Source: Symbiodinium natans (lineage: Eukaryota > Sar > Dinophyceae > Suessiales > Symbiodiniaceae). Taken from it: a stretch of 64,000 nucleotides of DNA. Shown here piece after piece: positions 36,021 through 47,463 of this stretch. Position 1 is the first letter of the stretch. Each line of letters opens with the position of its first letter. The notes beneath the pieces are model-generated. The model was not told the origin of the DNA. It saw only the letters and a program-made list of their open reading frames with translations, and ran no database searches. The position numbers and the translations under genes are program-made. The DNA lies in the NCBI GenBank assembly GCA_905221605.1, contig CAJNDS010000329.1, forward strand, positions 1 through 64,000, given 5' to 3'.

Positions 36021-36104
36021 GTGTAGCACACTTGTGTGCGTGAGGCTAAGCAGAGCGGCGACCGAAGCAGTGTTCGCCGCCCAACCCGCCTATCTTCAGC
36101 TCCT
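36019..36104 (+). repeat. Module repeat A, copy 2
   Basis: It matches 35262-35345 with scattered changes and follows directly on B copy 1, so the module order is A, frame, B, A, short remnant, B. Confidence 0.8.
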
Positions 36105-36216
36105 GCCCACACCGACCCAAACGGGTGCCAGCCGACTCAGACGGCGTAGTCGGGTGCAGAGTTCGCCCCCTGCGCCGTCCTCGAGTTTTCGGGCGGACTG
36201 TGCAGCCCGAGAGCGC

Positions 36217-36291
36217 GTTGCGCTTTCTCGCAAACTGGCGCTTGCTGCGCAGCGGTAGCCCTTCTCATTAGTAGGTTGTGCGGCGCTTGTC
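36217..36291 (+). repeat. Module repeat B, copy 2
   Basis: It matches 35939-36020 with a few changes and a small deletion. Only about 110 bases separate A copy 2 from B copy 2, against about 600 in the first module, so the second module has lost most of its frame. Confidence 0.85.
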
Positions 36292-37330
36292 CTCGCAGTG
36301 CGTTGTCACAGTGTTCTTTCTCTTGTTCTTTCCCAGGCTGCAGTGTGGCAGCGTGCCCTCCAAGCAGCCAGTGCGGCGCCAATGCCGTCTGCTGCCCTCT
36401 GCAACGCCCTCCTCCGTCGCTCGGCTGCCCGGAGCTCGCAATGCAAGGTTAGCCGACCCCTAGCGGGCCGTCGACGCGTTTTAAGATCCTTACAGCTTTA
36501 AAGTCAAACCAATTCAGTTACAACGTCTTGGGTGAACGCGTTAAAGTCGTTATTTATAGAAAGTGTTGAGCCTTGCTGAGGTAGGGTACTTAGGACCGAG
36601 TAGGACAGGCCCCAGTAGAAGTTTCCGACTATCAATATGTTTCTTGTTCGCGTGCTAAGCTCTTGTGGTTCGTCCTACCACATACTATAACTTTTGAAAC
36701 CCTCCTTGCCGTGGAGTGGAGCTCTCTGAGAAGACTCCAGGGGTATGCGCAGCTGCCGACGAGTGGCAACAGGCCACGTCATGCCTCATCTTTCTTTCTG
36801 AATAGAGACATTCGAGACAGCGATGCATCCTCCCAAATGAGTCGCGCTTCAAGGATCTTAGGGGCTCCTCAAAGTTGGACTCGTCAGGCTGTGGCCGTCT
36901 TTGCTAACAACGACTCCGTCCGTCAGGCTCTTCGGACTCGGCAACCGGATCTCCGGTCCAAGAAAGCTGTGTAGAAGGCATTCGACGCGAAGATCCGTGC
37001 GCTGCAGGATGCTGCCTGCGCTTCGGTGGTGGTCAAGGCTTGCGAGGACGGGTGTTGGCAGAATGTGTGGGGGAAACCTACCAACCCGGTATTTCATGTA
37101 CATTGATAGCACGCGGTGACGGTTTCAGGCAGGATTCGTGCGGATATGGATAGCCAGGAAACGACAGTGAAACAGCTTCTGTTCCTCAACCTCATCGTCA
37201 TCCCACTTTGTGGCCAAATGGCCTCCATCATATAGCCGCTCTTCTCCATTACTTGGAAAGTGTCAGCTCCTAACGTCAGAGTGGAGCCAAAATGCCAACG
37301 AAGCTTGCACCCCCCCTGCAACAGTGGCAG

Positions 37331-37498
37331 GGTGCTAATGCTAACGCTACGCGACCGGCCGGGGCCTGCCCTTGGCCGCCTGCCCAGCGCTGGGGTACCC
37401 ATTCAAGGCAAAAAAAATAAGGGTGCAAATCTCGCAGGGAGTGGGGAGGCGGGGATTGGAGGTGGGATACTTGCTTTATGCTACTCAAACTCCAGCAC
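37331..37498 (+). repeat. Dispersed repeat copy R3
   Basis: The blocks in order are CTAACGCTACGCGACC, GGGGCCTGCC, GGGTACCCATTCA, GGCAAAAAAAAT, GGATTGGAGGTGGGATACTT, GCTTTATGCTACTCA. Order and sequence follow the copy at 8843-9058. Confidence 0.7.
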
Positions 37499-39757
37499 AT
37501 ATGAAGTGTGAGGGCTTCTTTAGGATAGGGTAAGCATACCAGGCCAGACCTTGGCATCGTCCTACCACTGAAGGCTACAATTCAAACTTGATTCCGTTCG
37601 GACTCATCTGCCAGTCCTGAGTCCTGAGCGAAAGATATCTTAACCCATCGTAACGCGGCTCTGTTGAAATGTCGTTTTGAATCTGTGAACCCTCTGTGTG
37701 CATGTCTGTGTGATGCTTGTGTATTCGTATGGCTGTATGTAGGCCCATGAAGGTTGGCTTGTCTGTGTGTCCTTGCCCTGTAGTGCCGCAGGCTACGATT
37801 CGTCAGCCATCGCTGGCACCGAATGCAAGAAACGACATCGAAACATCTTAGAAGTCTGAGAAGTCAACAGCACACTTGCAGACACTCGCAGCAACGCTCT
37901 GAGCCATTGACCGTGCTGCGCCACTGAGCGTTGGAGTGTCGGAAAGGATGCCCTCGAATGGGAGCAGGCGCTTTCTCTCATGGATGAGGCTGGTGGCACC
38001 AGAGAACACTCAGAGAGAAACACTTCGAAACACTTGGAGAACACTGCTTCTTTCATTCCCGGAGTGTGGAACGAATGCGAAGCTGCGAAGCGCGAGGCTC
38101 AGCGCAGCAACTTGCACCTGAGACTCGAGGACCTCGGCCTCGCCTTCTGAGTTTTGGGGGCAATACACTTCCTCCATCAGATGTACTTGAATTTGCAAGT
38201 GTACAGAAGTACATAATCAGTGTACATAATCAGTGTACATACAGTTACGTACAGGACATAGGGTACTGGCCCAAGTGCCAGTTTCAGAAGAGGACAACTG
38301 CATCCAACACCTATGAGGGAGCCTCACGCCTATCATGTGTGCAGGGAAAATGCAGGCAAAATTCAGGTAAGCTGCGTTGCTTCATGTCATCGTCAGCTGC
38401 TTTGGGCAGTCTGCAGGCATGCGTTCTGCTGTGCTCCGCTGCTCCCATCAAGGGACTCTGTCGAACACTCCGTGATGTATCATTTCGGTCATTTCCTCAT
38501 TCGTGACACTGGGTGATTTGCCGAGTTTAGGCCTTTAGGAACTGCAAGACCGGAACTCAAGCTGCCTTGCCCAACTTCAGATCCGTTGCCTCGGTCAGTC
38601 CCCTTTGAGTGCCATGGCGTGCCTGGGTGGGACTCACCTAGACCACTCGGCTTCGCTTCTTTCACTCCCTTCACTCGCTTCAGTCGCTTCACTCGCTCCG
38701 ACCAGCGGTCTGGAGTCGGTTTGGATGCTTCGAGGACCCGAGCACCAAGTTTCGCCAGTGCAGTTGGAGTCCGTATTGCCTTTTGCGATCCCTGAGATTC
38801 TCGGAGCGGATTGCTAGAGCCCGCAAGACCGTCAACATGCCCTAACACACGACGGTACTGTCAGGCCCCCGCTTGGGCAAAAATTTCAACGCGGTACTAA
38901 GACAGTGACGTCTTTTGGAAGCGAGCTGTCTTGTTTTGGTTTTTTTGGGTTTGCTCAGAAGAGGCCGTTGCCGCTGTGAGTCTCAGCGAAGCTGTCGCTG
39001 CAATTTTTCAGGCAGCTTGCAGGTTTGTCTGTCTGCAAGCGCATTGCCCCACAAGGACGGGCGCAGCGCGCATGCGGCCATCTCCGCCATGCAGACGGCT
39101 GACAGGCAGGACCCGGCCTTCCCAATTCCGTAAGGAGAGAAGCACCCGAATCATGTCAAGCCATTTTTCCATATAGCCCCCGAAGCGCGGACACCGTGCA
39201 AGAGTTCCTTGCTGTGGCTGCAGGAAGTAGCCGGAGGGCTGACTCGAGTGTGGCTGACTAGACAAAGAGCCCAAGATCTTTGTGGACCGCTTGCGGCTGG
39301 CAGCTTGCAAAACAGTCCCCATTCGCCCTTGCCAGGGATGGGGGCACGCCGGGTACGCCATGCCGGAAAGACGCCCAGGCGGGGACTTCGAGCACAAGCT
39401 TTCACGGGCCGATCTTGATTGTGCCTCAGCAATTTGGAAGACGTGTGCCCTTCTTTGGCCAAACAGAAATCACAATTTGAGGGGTCAACCTCAGTCTGCA
39501 TCCGTGCTTAATTCTGATTTTCTTTTGTCAGGGCTACCCTCCGTTTTCCCCCAAAAACTCAAATAGGTCAGTGTAGCGCATACTTCGACGTAGGTTCCCC
39601 TATGACAAGGTTTCAGCTTGGTTTTGGCTTTCACTTGAAGACGGCATTGGATCGGTGATGTGTTCTGTCTGTTTCGTCAAAGTCACGAGCCGCCACGCAC
39701 AGAAACCAAAGCTTCACCCGTCATTTGGCTTGCAAGTTTTCTTTTCCCCATTTCTAG

Positions 39758-40105
39758 TTGTCCGCAAACCCCCCCACTGCGTCGACGTGCATGGGCGACA
39801 ACGATCGACGACTCGCCCCAGAGCCTCGCCAAAACAGCTTTCCATTCAGAACAAGCGATGTGGCCATGCAAAGCGGAAAAGCGGGCGAACATCCGGGATT
39901 GCTTCTCCCAGACATGGAGCAAGGTTCGGGCATGAGTTGCGACCTAGATGAGAAGATGTTAGAACCCAAGGTGATGAAAGCCATTTTTGATTGGGGGCGC
40001 AATACGGGTTCGATTTTCGCGCAGCAGACACTCATACACTCAGACAGTCAGACACTCAGACACTCAGACGCTCAGACACTCAGACATTCGGACCCTCGGA
40101 CGTGA
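39758..40105 (+). CDS. Open frame, unidentified
   Basis: The middle of this 115-codon frame is protein-like (LLLPDMEQGSGMSCDLDEKM, LEPKVMKAIFDWGRNTGSIF) and runs into the CAGACACT repeat, where it becomes Ser/Gln/Thr repeats. I do not recognise it. The real exon probably ends near 40020, before the repeat. Confidence 0.25.
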   Translation: MSANPPTASTCMGDNDRRLAPEPRQNSFPFRTSDVAMQSGKAGEHPGLLLPDMEQGSGMSCDLDEKMLEPKVMKAIFDWGRNTGSIFAQQTLIHSDSQTLRHSDAQTLRHSDPRT

Positions 40106-40740
40106 GTTGGTCTTGAAGAGTTTGACTGTCTGAGTGTCTGACTGTCTGCCTTCTTGGTCCGCTAATTCAGACATTCAGACGCGAGCTGGTCTTATTCGGA
40201 CCCTCAGACGTGAGTTGGTCTTGAAGAGTTTGACTGTCTGAGTGTCTGACTGTCTGCCTTCTTGGTCCGCTAATTTCAGACATTCATACGCGAGCTGGTC
40301 TTAAAGATTCTGACGGGGGTCGTTTCCGTGCAGCAGACACTCAGACACTCAGACACTCAGACATTCGGACCCTCGGACGTGAGTTGGTCTTGAAGAGTTT
40401 GCCTGTCTGACTGTTTGGCTGTCTGCCTTCTTGGTCAGCAAATTCAGACATTCAGACGTGAGCTGGTCTTAGAGAGTCTGACTGTCTGACTGACATTCAG
40501 ACGCGATCTGGTCTTAAAGAGTCTGACTACCCAACTTCAGCGGAAATTCCTTTTTCTACTGTACTTGGGTACGAGACCCATGAGCACCCAAGTCTCCTCC
40601 AAAAGAAAATGGCTGACTCTCTGACTGTCTGAGAGTCTGACTGCCTGACTGTCTGACCGTCTGACTGTCTGGCCGTCTGACTGTCTGGCCGTCTGATTGT
40701 CTGACTGTCTGACTGTCTGACTGTCGGACTGTCTGCTTTT
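40022..40740. repeat. CAGACACT / GACTGTCTGA complex repeat with inverted arms
   Basis: The 10-base CAGACACT(CAGA) type of unit on + is followed by its reverse complement type (GACTGTCTGAGTGT). A roughly 100-base block with GTGAGTTGGTCTTGAAGAG and CTGCCTTCTTGGTC recurs about three times. The arms 40041-40061 and 40128-40148 are perfect reverse complements over 21 bases with a 66-base loop. The last 130 bases are almost pure GACTGTCT units. Confidence 0.9.
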
Positions 40741-41430
40741 CAGTTTGCGCCCCATTTGCACGCTCTGTCCATAGTTGCATTAACCTCGTTCGGGAGAGTA
40801 CAGGGAGGTTTTCATGCTCCAGTGTTTTGTGTCCGGTACGTGAAGCGGCTGGCAAAGGTGATGAAGCGTTGGCTGTCTTTGTGCAAGATGTCCAGGTTAT
40901 GGGGTTGGACGTGGCGCCTTTCGATTCCGGAAGAAGTTCGTAATTATTTTTGACCGCCAAGACAAAAGCCTGCTTGTGCAGGTCGTGTTTAGACAGGCAG
41001 CATTGGGATGATGGCATTTTCAGTTTGTGTTCAATCTGTTAAGTGTCAAGGCCTACAAGGCAACTGTGGTTTTTGAAGCCGGAGATGCAGTTTATTGCAG
41101 TTTCTTCTTCTTCTTCATGTTACTTGCTGTTCTTGTTGTTTGTATTTGTGCTCGCGAAGGCAGGCAGAACACGTCGACAACGCAACGTCGCCAGCACGCT
41201 GCTGGCAATTCGATCCCTTTGTGATTCTGCGTGCAGAAGTTTGGCAATGCCCCAGGATCGTGTACAACCGCTCCATCACTTCTTGCCGGAGACACGCGGG
41301 ATGGGAAGCCGCCTGCAAGATAAGCCCTGGAAGGTTCTTTTTCTAAGCTACAGCATGCATCAATGCTGCATCGATATGTTTAGTACATTTTAGTGAGGTC
41401 TACTACAGGACATTCTGGTTCACAGCTGGA

Positions 41431-44400
41431 GACAGTGCCAAGGATGCACTGGCGATTCTCAATGGAATGCCATCTGCATCGCTGCAAGCGGATCTCGTTG
41501 GCCGCTTTCCTGCAAAACTCTGCGGGGGAGTTCGCTGCGGGAGCTTTCTGCGGGAGCTCTGTATGTTATTGTGTTGAGTCCGCCGTGTCGGTCTCCATGT
41601 GCACACGCATCAAGCCCACACACCAGATCCAGACTCCAGACAGGCTACAGTTCGACAATGAGCGTCTGCGATGCAGCCTCGCAGTGGCAGCGCGCCACAT
41701 CACTGCTTGAGGCGACGACTTCAACGATCGGGTCCCAACCCTGATCCGCTTTGTTTTGGGCTTTTGGGCTTTGTACTTTCTGTCTCCTGCATCGCGAAGC
41801 AGTAAAGAGCCGCGCAGAAGCAACGAGAGGCTAGCTGCACGAGCCACGAACTGAGGTGCCCAGATGTGATCATGTACGGTGCGGGCATGAACGCCTGTCG
41901 AAAGGGCCAGCAATGGCAACAAGCCATTCGCCTGCTCAAGGACCAGAGTGGTCAAACAGCTTAGCCTGATGTGGAAAGCTTGCTGGCATGTGCGACTCTA
42001 GAATCCGCACCCAAGGAAACTCAAGGAACCCCAAAGCACCAAAGCAGCTTGAAGACATTGAAGTGCTTGGTGAGGAGTTGCGTGACAGCTTGCGGGTGGA
42101 TGTGGTCACCTGGAACACCGCCATGTGTGGTCCATCGTCAGGTGCAAGCAGTGATCGCGAATTTCTGCGAGTGTTGATTGGCCATGTTGGATGTTTCATG
42201 ATGTTTCTTTGCATCTAGCAAAACTGGTTGAACAGAGTCGAATATCTCTGAAAGTTCCGAATGAGCTGTTCAGGTGGGTGGCAGAATGCGACGCATCTGC
42301 TTGGAGCGGGCGCTGCTCCTCTGGATTTACTGAGCTATGGGAAGTGAACGTGTAGTTTGTGGTTAGTAGTTAGCAGTTTATAATTAGTAAGTAGTTCGTA
42401 CTAGTTAGTAGCTAAAAATTAGTAGTTCGTAGTTGGTAGTTCGTAGTTAGTAGTCAGTAGTCGTTAGTCGTTAGTAGGTAGTAGGCAGAAGGTATTAGGC
42501 AGTATGTAGTATGTACTAACTCGGTAGGTAGTATTTCTAGCAGGTACCAGGCACCAGGTACCAGGTAGTAGGTAGTAGTACGGTAGTAGCTAGTAGGTAG
42601 CGGGTAGCAGGTAGTAGGTAGTAGGTAGCATTTCGTGGTCGTCGCCGTCGTCGTCGCCGTCGAAGTCGCCGTCGCCGTCGCCGAAGTGGTAGTGGTAGTG
42701 GTAGTGGTAATGGTAGTGGTAGTGGTAGTGGTAGTGGTAGAAGCACCACGATCGGTGCCTGCGGCAGGTCTTGTGGTCACTGCAGCCCAGCATGGTTAGC
42801 TATAATGTGGCCATGCGCGGAGGCACGTCGCTTAATTCTTCACGAGTGCACGAGTGCAGCTTGGATGCTTCGCCATGGGCGTGTGAGCTTCCTGCTCCAG
42901 GTGTAGGCTGGAAGGTTGCCAACCAATTGCTGCTGGCTGCCGTCAACAACAAGCTGCGAGCCACAGTGACTTGTGTATCTTTTGATCAGACGGTGAACTG
43001 GATGTGAAACCCTTTTGCTTCAGTCATCCGTACAGTGAAGACATCCATCAGTTTTCAGGTCACGACCTGTGGAACCATCCTTGCCAGCGATCAGATACCG
43101 TGGGTTATGGAGCTTGCTACTCAACTAATTCGAGTTCGTTGATTCAGTCGGATTCTTCAAGTAGGCCTGGGTGGTCGGGATTTCACGGGGGATGTTCCTG
43201 TGCCTGGTGCAGCCTTGATCAGGTTCTTTTGTCCGACATGCAGTGCCTGCACCTTCAGCAGCAGCCCCAGATGTGAGCGAGGATGTTGCAAGACAACCAC
43301 ATGGAGTTTTCTATATCAGGCTCCCACTGGAATTCAGCTAAGCAACGCTAAGCAACTAAGCGTGCTTCCCTGCTAACGTGTGTGGAGATGCATTCAAGAT
43401 TCGAAGAGCCTTCCCGCAGTTGGGCCCCCTCAGGCTGAACATCATTTCTTGCAGCTCGGCGCTCAGTGCCTGTGAGAAAGCTGCAGAGTGGGCAACCAGC
43501 TTGTGGCTCCTGGCATCTGCGAAAGCGCACAGCTTGCAGCCGAACGACGCTTGGAACATCTTCAGCCTCCTTGTGCCAACTTGTGCCCTTGTCATGATGA
43601 GTGCACGTTTTCTTCGACCAATGACATGGAGTTTTGTTTAGCACGTTTGAGCAAGGAGTTTGCATTGAGTGCTGCCACCAGCGGATGCGAGCAGACTGCG
43701 GAGTGGCAAATGGCATCGACAGCTGGTTACCATCAGCAACATTTTGCTGGATGTACATAACATTGCATAACACTGCGCGGCTGCGCGCTTTTCCGCGTCA
43801 GCAAGTAAACTCATGGTTGTCCTAAGTGGCTTGCGGGAGTGCATTGCGGTAGGCCTTCTTGTAAAGCCCGACAGGATGCCCTTACCATACTCCTGCGTCT
43901 TCTGGTGATCCGAACAATACTAGCCTCAAGGGCTTGAGCTTGTCGCTTCAGCTCCCAAGGCATTTGCTGTGCGTCGACATGGGGCCGCGACAGAGACTTG
44001 TTCACACCTGGGCAGCGTCAAGGTAGTAGGGCGTTTGCTGTTACCATTGTCGCGCATTTCTGGTCAAGCAAGTAACACCATGAATGACACGAGGGTTGGC
44101 AGCAGGACCCTCGAAGTCTTCACTTCTTTTCTTGGCGATCCGGATAAAGCGGATTCGGGCAGGTTTGCGTTTGCAGGCCTGGGGTGAGCGAAATATCAGT
44201 TTCCAAGGAATCATTGTCTGTCGGCTCAGCAGCTCGACACGTCCCTGTGCACATGCTTGGCATCTAGTTGCCACAATAAGGAGCATCCTCAGCTGGAATT
44301 CCTGTGCAAGCGCTGCCGCTGCAGGACGGCCGCCGAAGCCAGCAAAGAGTCAAAAAGCATGGTCGGTCGGCATGATCGGTGCGTATGGAAGGTCTTGCTT

Positions 44401-45520
44401 GGTGCCACGTGGGGACATTGTTGCGAGCACTGCCAGCCCGGAGCTGCTTGGCATTCGGTTGGCCTGGTCTTCGGGCTGGTTGGACTGGTTGGACTGGTCG
44501 GAGAGGGTACGGTAAGAGATGGTAAGATCAGGCACAAGCCAATGTGTCCATTCTCAAAGTTTCAAGACAGTCCAAGCTGCCGAAGTCCGTAGCCGTGATC
44601 TTGCTCGTCTTGTTCTCAGCTGTTTCGGCCAGCCCTCCAGCATAAGAAGTTGGATCTAATTTGTCACTGCAGGTTTGGAGGCTGATCTCCTGACCATGAG
44701 TGCAGCGGTTAGTGCGATGGTGGGCAAGAGGCGCTCGTTTCCTCGGGCACGGAAGTCATGTGTGGCTCGTGTGTCTGCATACTAGGCTTGCGCGATTCAA
44801 CTGTTTGAGGAATTACGCTTCGGACGGCTGTATCATCATTTTGATCTAGAAACTCCATTGCCTGCCATGGCTAGTATCCAACTTCAGGCGCTGGGCATTA
44901 GCGCTGCTCTGCCTGTGCAAGCATGCTGAACTTGACACGGAGTCAGACGTGGCTCGGCATGTGATATCATGCGTCGATGCCGGCACCTTTTTTTCCAAGA
45001 GATGACAACAAGGATGTTGGGATAAGCTGTTGCAGCTCTCAAACAAAGCGCATCTTCGTGTTCCTGTTGAGTCTTGTCAGTCTTGATGCCTCCCGAGCTG
45101 CAAGCGGCTCTGATACTCTTTGGTTTGTCCAACGGTTCAAAACCCCAGGTCATCATCTACAGCACCGGCATGACAGCCTGCCAGGAGTGTCAGGCGTTGT
45201 GGGAGCAATAAGAAGAGTCAAATAGTCAGACTTCGAAAGCTCAGAGCAAATCTGCCAGGAATGGCACTGGGCTCTGCAGCTCCTGAAGACGGCCTCGCTG
45301 AACGATTTGCGCCTTTCTCGGATCTCATATGATCTTATCTGCTCCAGACGTGATGACACGTGATATCAATGCTCTCGTGCAAAGATGCATTGAGGCTTGC
45401 CAACGATGTTGCCTTCAACGCTGTCGTAGCAGCATGTGAGCAAGCCGAGCAGAGCAGAGGCCAGCGCATGGAAAAGGTGGTACTGCATGCCATCGGCTGC
45501 AGCGTCGTGAAGAGGCGTGA
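41431..45520 (+). CDS. PPR protein exons, intron-rich (PPR-B)
   Basis: A series of + blocks each carry part of a PPR repeat: AKDALAILNGMPSASLQAD (about 41438), CDAASQWQRATSLLEATTS (about 41670), DVIMYGAGMNACRKGQQWQQ (about 41865), EDIEVLGEELRDSLRVDVV then TWNTAM (about 42053-42125), LQPSMVSYNVAM (about 42782), GWKVANQLLLAAVNNKLRA (about 42908), LNIISCSSALSACEKAAEW (about 43435), FALSAATSGCEQTAEWQMA (about 43660), VIIYSTGMTACQECQ (about 45150), EWHWALQLLKTASLNDLRLS (about 45259) and NDVAFNAVVAACEQAEQ (about 45402). Splice joins were not worked out one by one, and I cannot say whether this is one gene or two, or whether it is still intact. Like other PPR proteins it would bind organelle RNA. 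Confidence 0.6.
42354..42739. repeat. TAG-rich and GTAGTG repeats
   Basis: About 250 bases of TAGTTAGTAG-type units grade into CGTCGCCGTCG and GGTAGT units. It lies in a PPR-B intron. Thr- and Arg-rich minus-strand frames here are artefacts. Confidence 0.9.
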
Positions 45521-45828
45521 AGAATGAGGGTGAACGGCTGTCTTTAGCTGGCGAAAGGGGAGACCGCCATCTCAGCACCCTCAGAATGACCCAATGCAGG
45601 TGCACGTATGTGGCCTGAGTTGGGTGGGGTGTCGTGAGGCTATGCAAGTGAGCATGGGTTACGCAATCATTCACTACTGCTGCAGTAACTTGTTCTCTGC
45701 AATGTTCTGTGTGCGCATATGCTTGCCATACTTGCGCGGATGGGATTGAAACAATGGTTGGATGTGATCTTCCGTGTGCCATGAGGAAGGCAGTTAATTA
45801 GCGTCTAGCAACGTGGCGGGCGGCTGCA
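45521..45828. other. Spacer before PPR-C
   Basis: No gene is seen. It ends in GCTGCAATGGC, and the same bases surround the start codon of PPR-D at 48874. Confidence 0.4.
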
Positions 45829-47463
45829 ATGGCAGCTCTTGCAGTCGCGACGAGTTGCACTGCACATGCTGAAGCGGCCGGAGCTCGCAACGACAAGGAC
45901 TGGGAACGTGTGATTCGCCTACTTCGGGACACAGAGCCGACACCAGGTGACCAGAAGGCGTTCTCCCAAGGAATCGTCTGCTGTGGACGAGCTGCGCAAT
46001 GGCAGCCAGCCCTCCAGCTGCTGACAAACATTGCGAGCGCAAATGTCCTGCCGGACGTCTACAGCTTCAGTGCTGCCATCACGGCCTGCAGCAGGGGCTT
46101 GCAGTGGCAGCGCTCACTAAGTCTGCTATCGCAAATGAACTCAATGCGAACTTCTCCGAACGAGTTCGCTTTCAATGCGGCCATGAGCGCCAGTCAAAAG
46201 GCCGGCCAGTGGCGGGTGGCGCTGGCACTGTTGAGACAGATGGCGACAAGCGAGGTGTTGCCCGACGTCGTCAGTTTCAGTGCTTCCATCAGCGCCTGTG
46301 CAGACGGAGGTGAGTGGCAGATGGCCCTGTGCGTCTTAAGTCAAATGCAACACGCTGAAGTGGTGCCAGACACTATCAGTTTCAATGCTGGCATGAGTGC
46401 ATGTGGGAAAGGTGGCAATTGGCAGATGGCCCTGTTTCTGCTGTCGCAAATGCCAATGGCCCGAGTTGTGCCTAGCGCGATCAGTTTCAACGCATGCGTC
46501 AGCGCATGTGAGAATGGCGGACACTGGCAGACGGCCCTGCACTTGCTGTCACAGATGCCTGCAGCTTCAGTCGTGCCAGACACAGTCAGCTTCAACGCAA
46601 GCATGAGTGCATGCGAAAAAGGTAGCCAATGGCAGATGGCCCTGCACTTGTTTTCACAAATGCTGATAGCTGGGCCTGTGCCCAGCACAATCAGTTTCAA
46701 CGCGGGCATCAGTGCCTGCGAGAAAGCCGGCGAATGGCAGATGGCCATCGGCTTGTTATCACAAATGTCGACAGCTGAAGTTCTGCCAGACACGATCAGC
46801 TTCAACGCCAGCATGAGCGCGTGTGAGAACGTCGGCGCATGGAGGATGGCCCTGCACTTGCTTTCACAAATGCCGATGCTGGAAGTTGAGCCGGACAGGA
46901 TCAGCTACAACGCTGGCATGAGCGCATGTGAGAAAGGCGGTGAATGGCAGATGGCCGCAATGTTGCTCTGCCAGATGCCTCAAGCTGAAATTCTTCCTGG
47001 CACGATCAGCTTCAACGCCGCTATCAGTGCTTGTGCCAAGTGTGGTGAGTGGCAGAAGGCCTTGCTGTTGCTGGCACAAATGCCGCTCGCCGCGGTCGTA
47101 CCCAGCACAGTCAGCTTCAGCGCTGCCATTAGTGCCTGTGAAAAGGGTGGCGAGTGGCAGGTTGCCTTGTGCCTGTTGGGGCAGATGTCGTCAGACGCTT
47201 TAGACACTATCTCATTCAGTGCAGGCATCAGCGCCTGCGAGAAAGGTGGTGATTGGCCAACGGCTTTGCACTTGTTGTCCTGGATGTCAACGGTGCGAGC
47301 TTCGCCAAACGTGATATCTCTGAATGCTAGCATTAGCGCGTGTGAAAGCGTATGGCAGATGTCCATGCTTCTGCTGTGGCAAATGCCAAGTTTTAGACTT
47401 GTGCCTGACGAGATCAGTTTTAGTGCTGCCTACTGCGCAGGATGGGCAGGCTCGTGCGACTAG
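45829..47463 (+). CDS. Intronless PPR protein, 15 repeats (PPR-C)
   Basis: An unbroken frame of 544 codons starts at ATG 45829 (MAALAVATSC) and ends at TAG 47461-47463. After about 22 residues of leader come 15 tandem 35-residue PPR repeats with consensus WQMALxLLSQMPxAxVVPDT, ISFNAxISACEKGG, counted by the conserved W. The helix-turn-helix repeats suit RNA binding, and the short leader could be an organelle targeting sequence, but its Ala-rich, Arg-poor make-up is not decisive. From 45895 to 47344 it is about 99% identical by eye to PPR-D at an offset of 3,036 bases. After that it ends quickly with WQMSMLLLWQMPSF, PDEISFSAAYCAG and no further repeats. No intron is seen, unlike PPR-A and PPR-B. 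Confidence 0.9.
   Translation: MAALAVATSCTAHAEAAGARNDKDWERVIRLLRDTEPTPGDQKAFSQGIVCCGRAAQWQPALQLLTNIASANVLPDVYSFSAAITACSRGLQWQRSLSLLSQMNSMRTSPNEFAFNAAMSASQKAGQWRVALALLRQMATSEVLPDVVSFSASISACADGGEWQMALCVLSQMQHAEVVPDTISFNAGMSACGKGGNWQMALFLLSQMPMARVVPSAISFNACVSACENGGHWQTALHLLSQMPAASVVPDTVSFNASMSACEKGSQWQMALHLFSQMLIAGPVPSTISFNAGISACEKAGEWQMAIGLLSQMSTAEVLPDTISFNASMSACENVGAWRMALHLLSQMPMLEVEPDRISYNAGMSACEKGGEWQMAAMLLCQMPQAEILPGTISFNAAISACAKCGEWQKALLLLAQMPLAAVVPSTVSFSAAISACEKGGEWQVALCLLGQMSSDALDTISFSAGISACEKGGDWPTALHLLSWMSTVRASPNVISLNASISACESVWQMSMLLLWQMPSFRLVPDEISFSAAYCAGWAGSCD
45895..47344 (+). repeat. Segmental duplication, copy 1
   Basis: It begins at AAGGACTGGGAACG and ends within AGCGCGTGTGAAAGC. 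Compared with 48931-50380 it shows about a dozen single-base differences and no length change over about 1.45 kb. The flanks on both sides are unrelated. Confidence 0.9.

Larger units (their letters stand above)
36292..41430. other. Low gene content; repeats and weak frames
   Basis: Beyond the repeats listed, the open frames (e.g. 36663-36974, 38586-38795) are matched by equally open opposite strands and show no domain. A block near 39070-39105 reads AAISAMQTADRQ and might be a stray PPR-like exon, but one such block is not enough to call a gene. Confidence 0.35.

Noticed and set aside
42454-42793. Thr-, Leu/Pro- and His/Tyr-rich minus-strand frames
   Set aside because: They come from the TAG and GTAGTG repeats.
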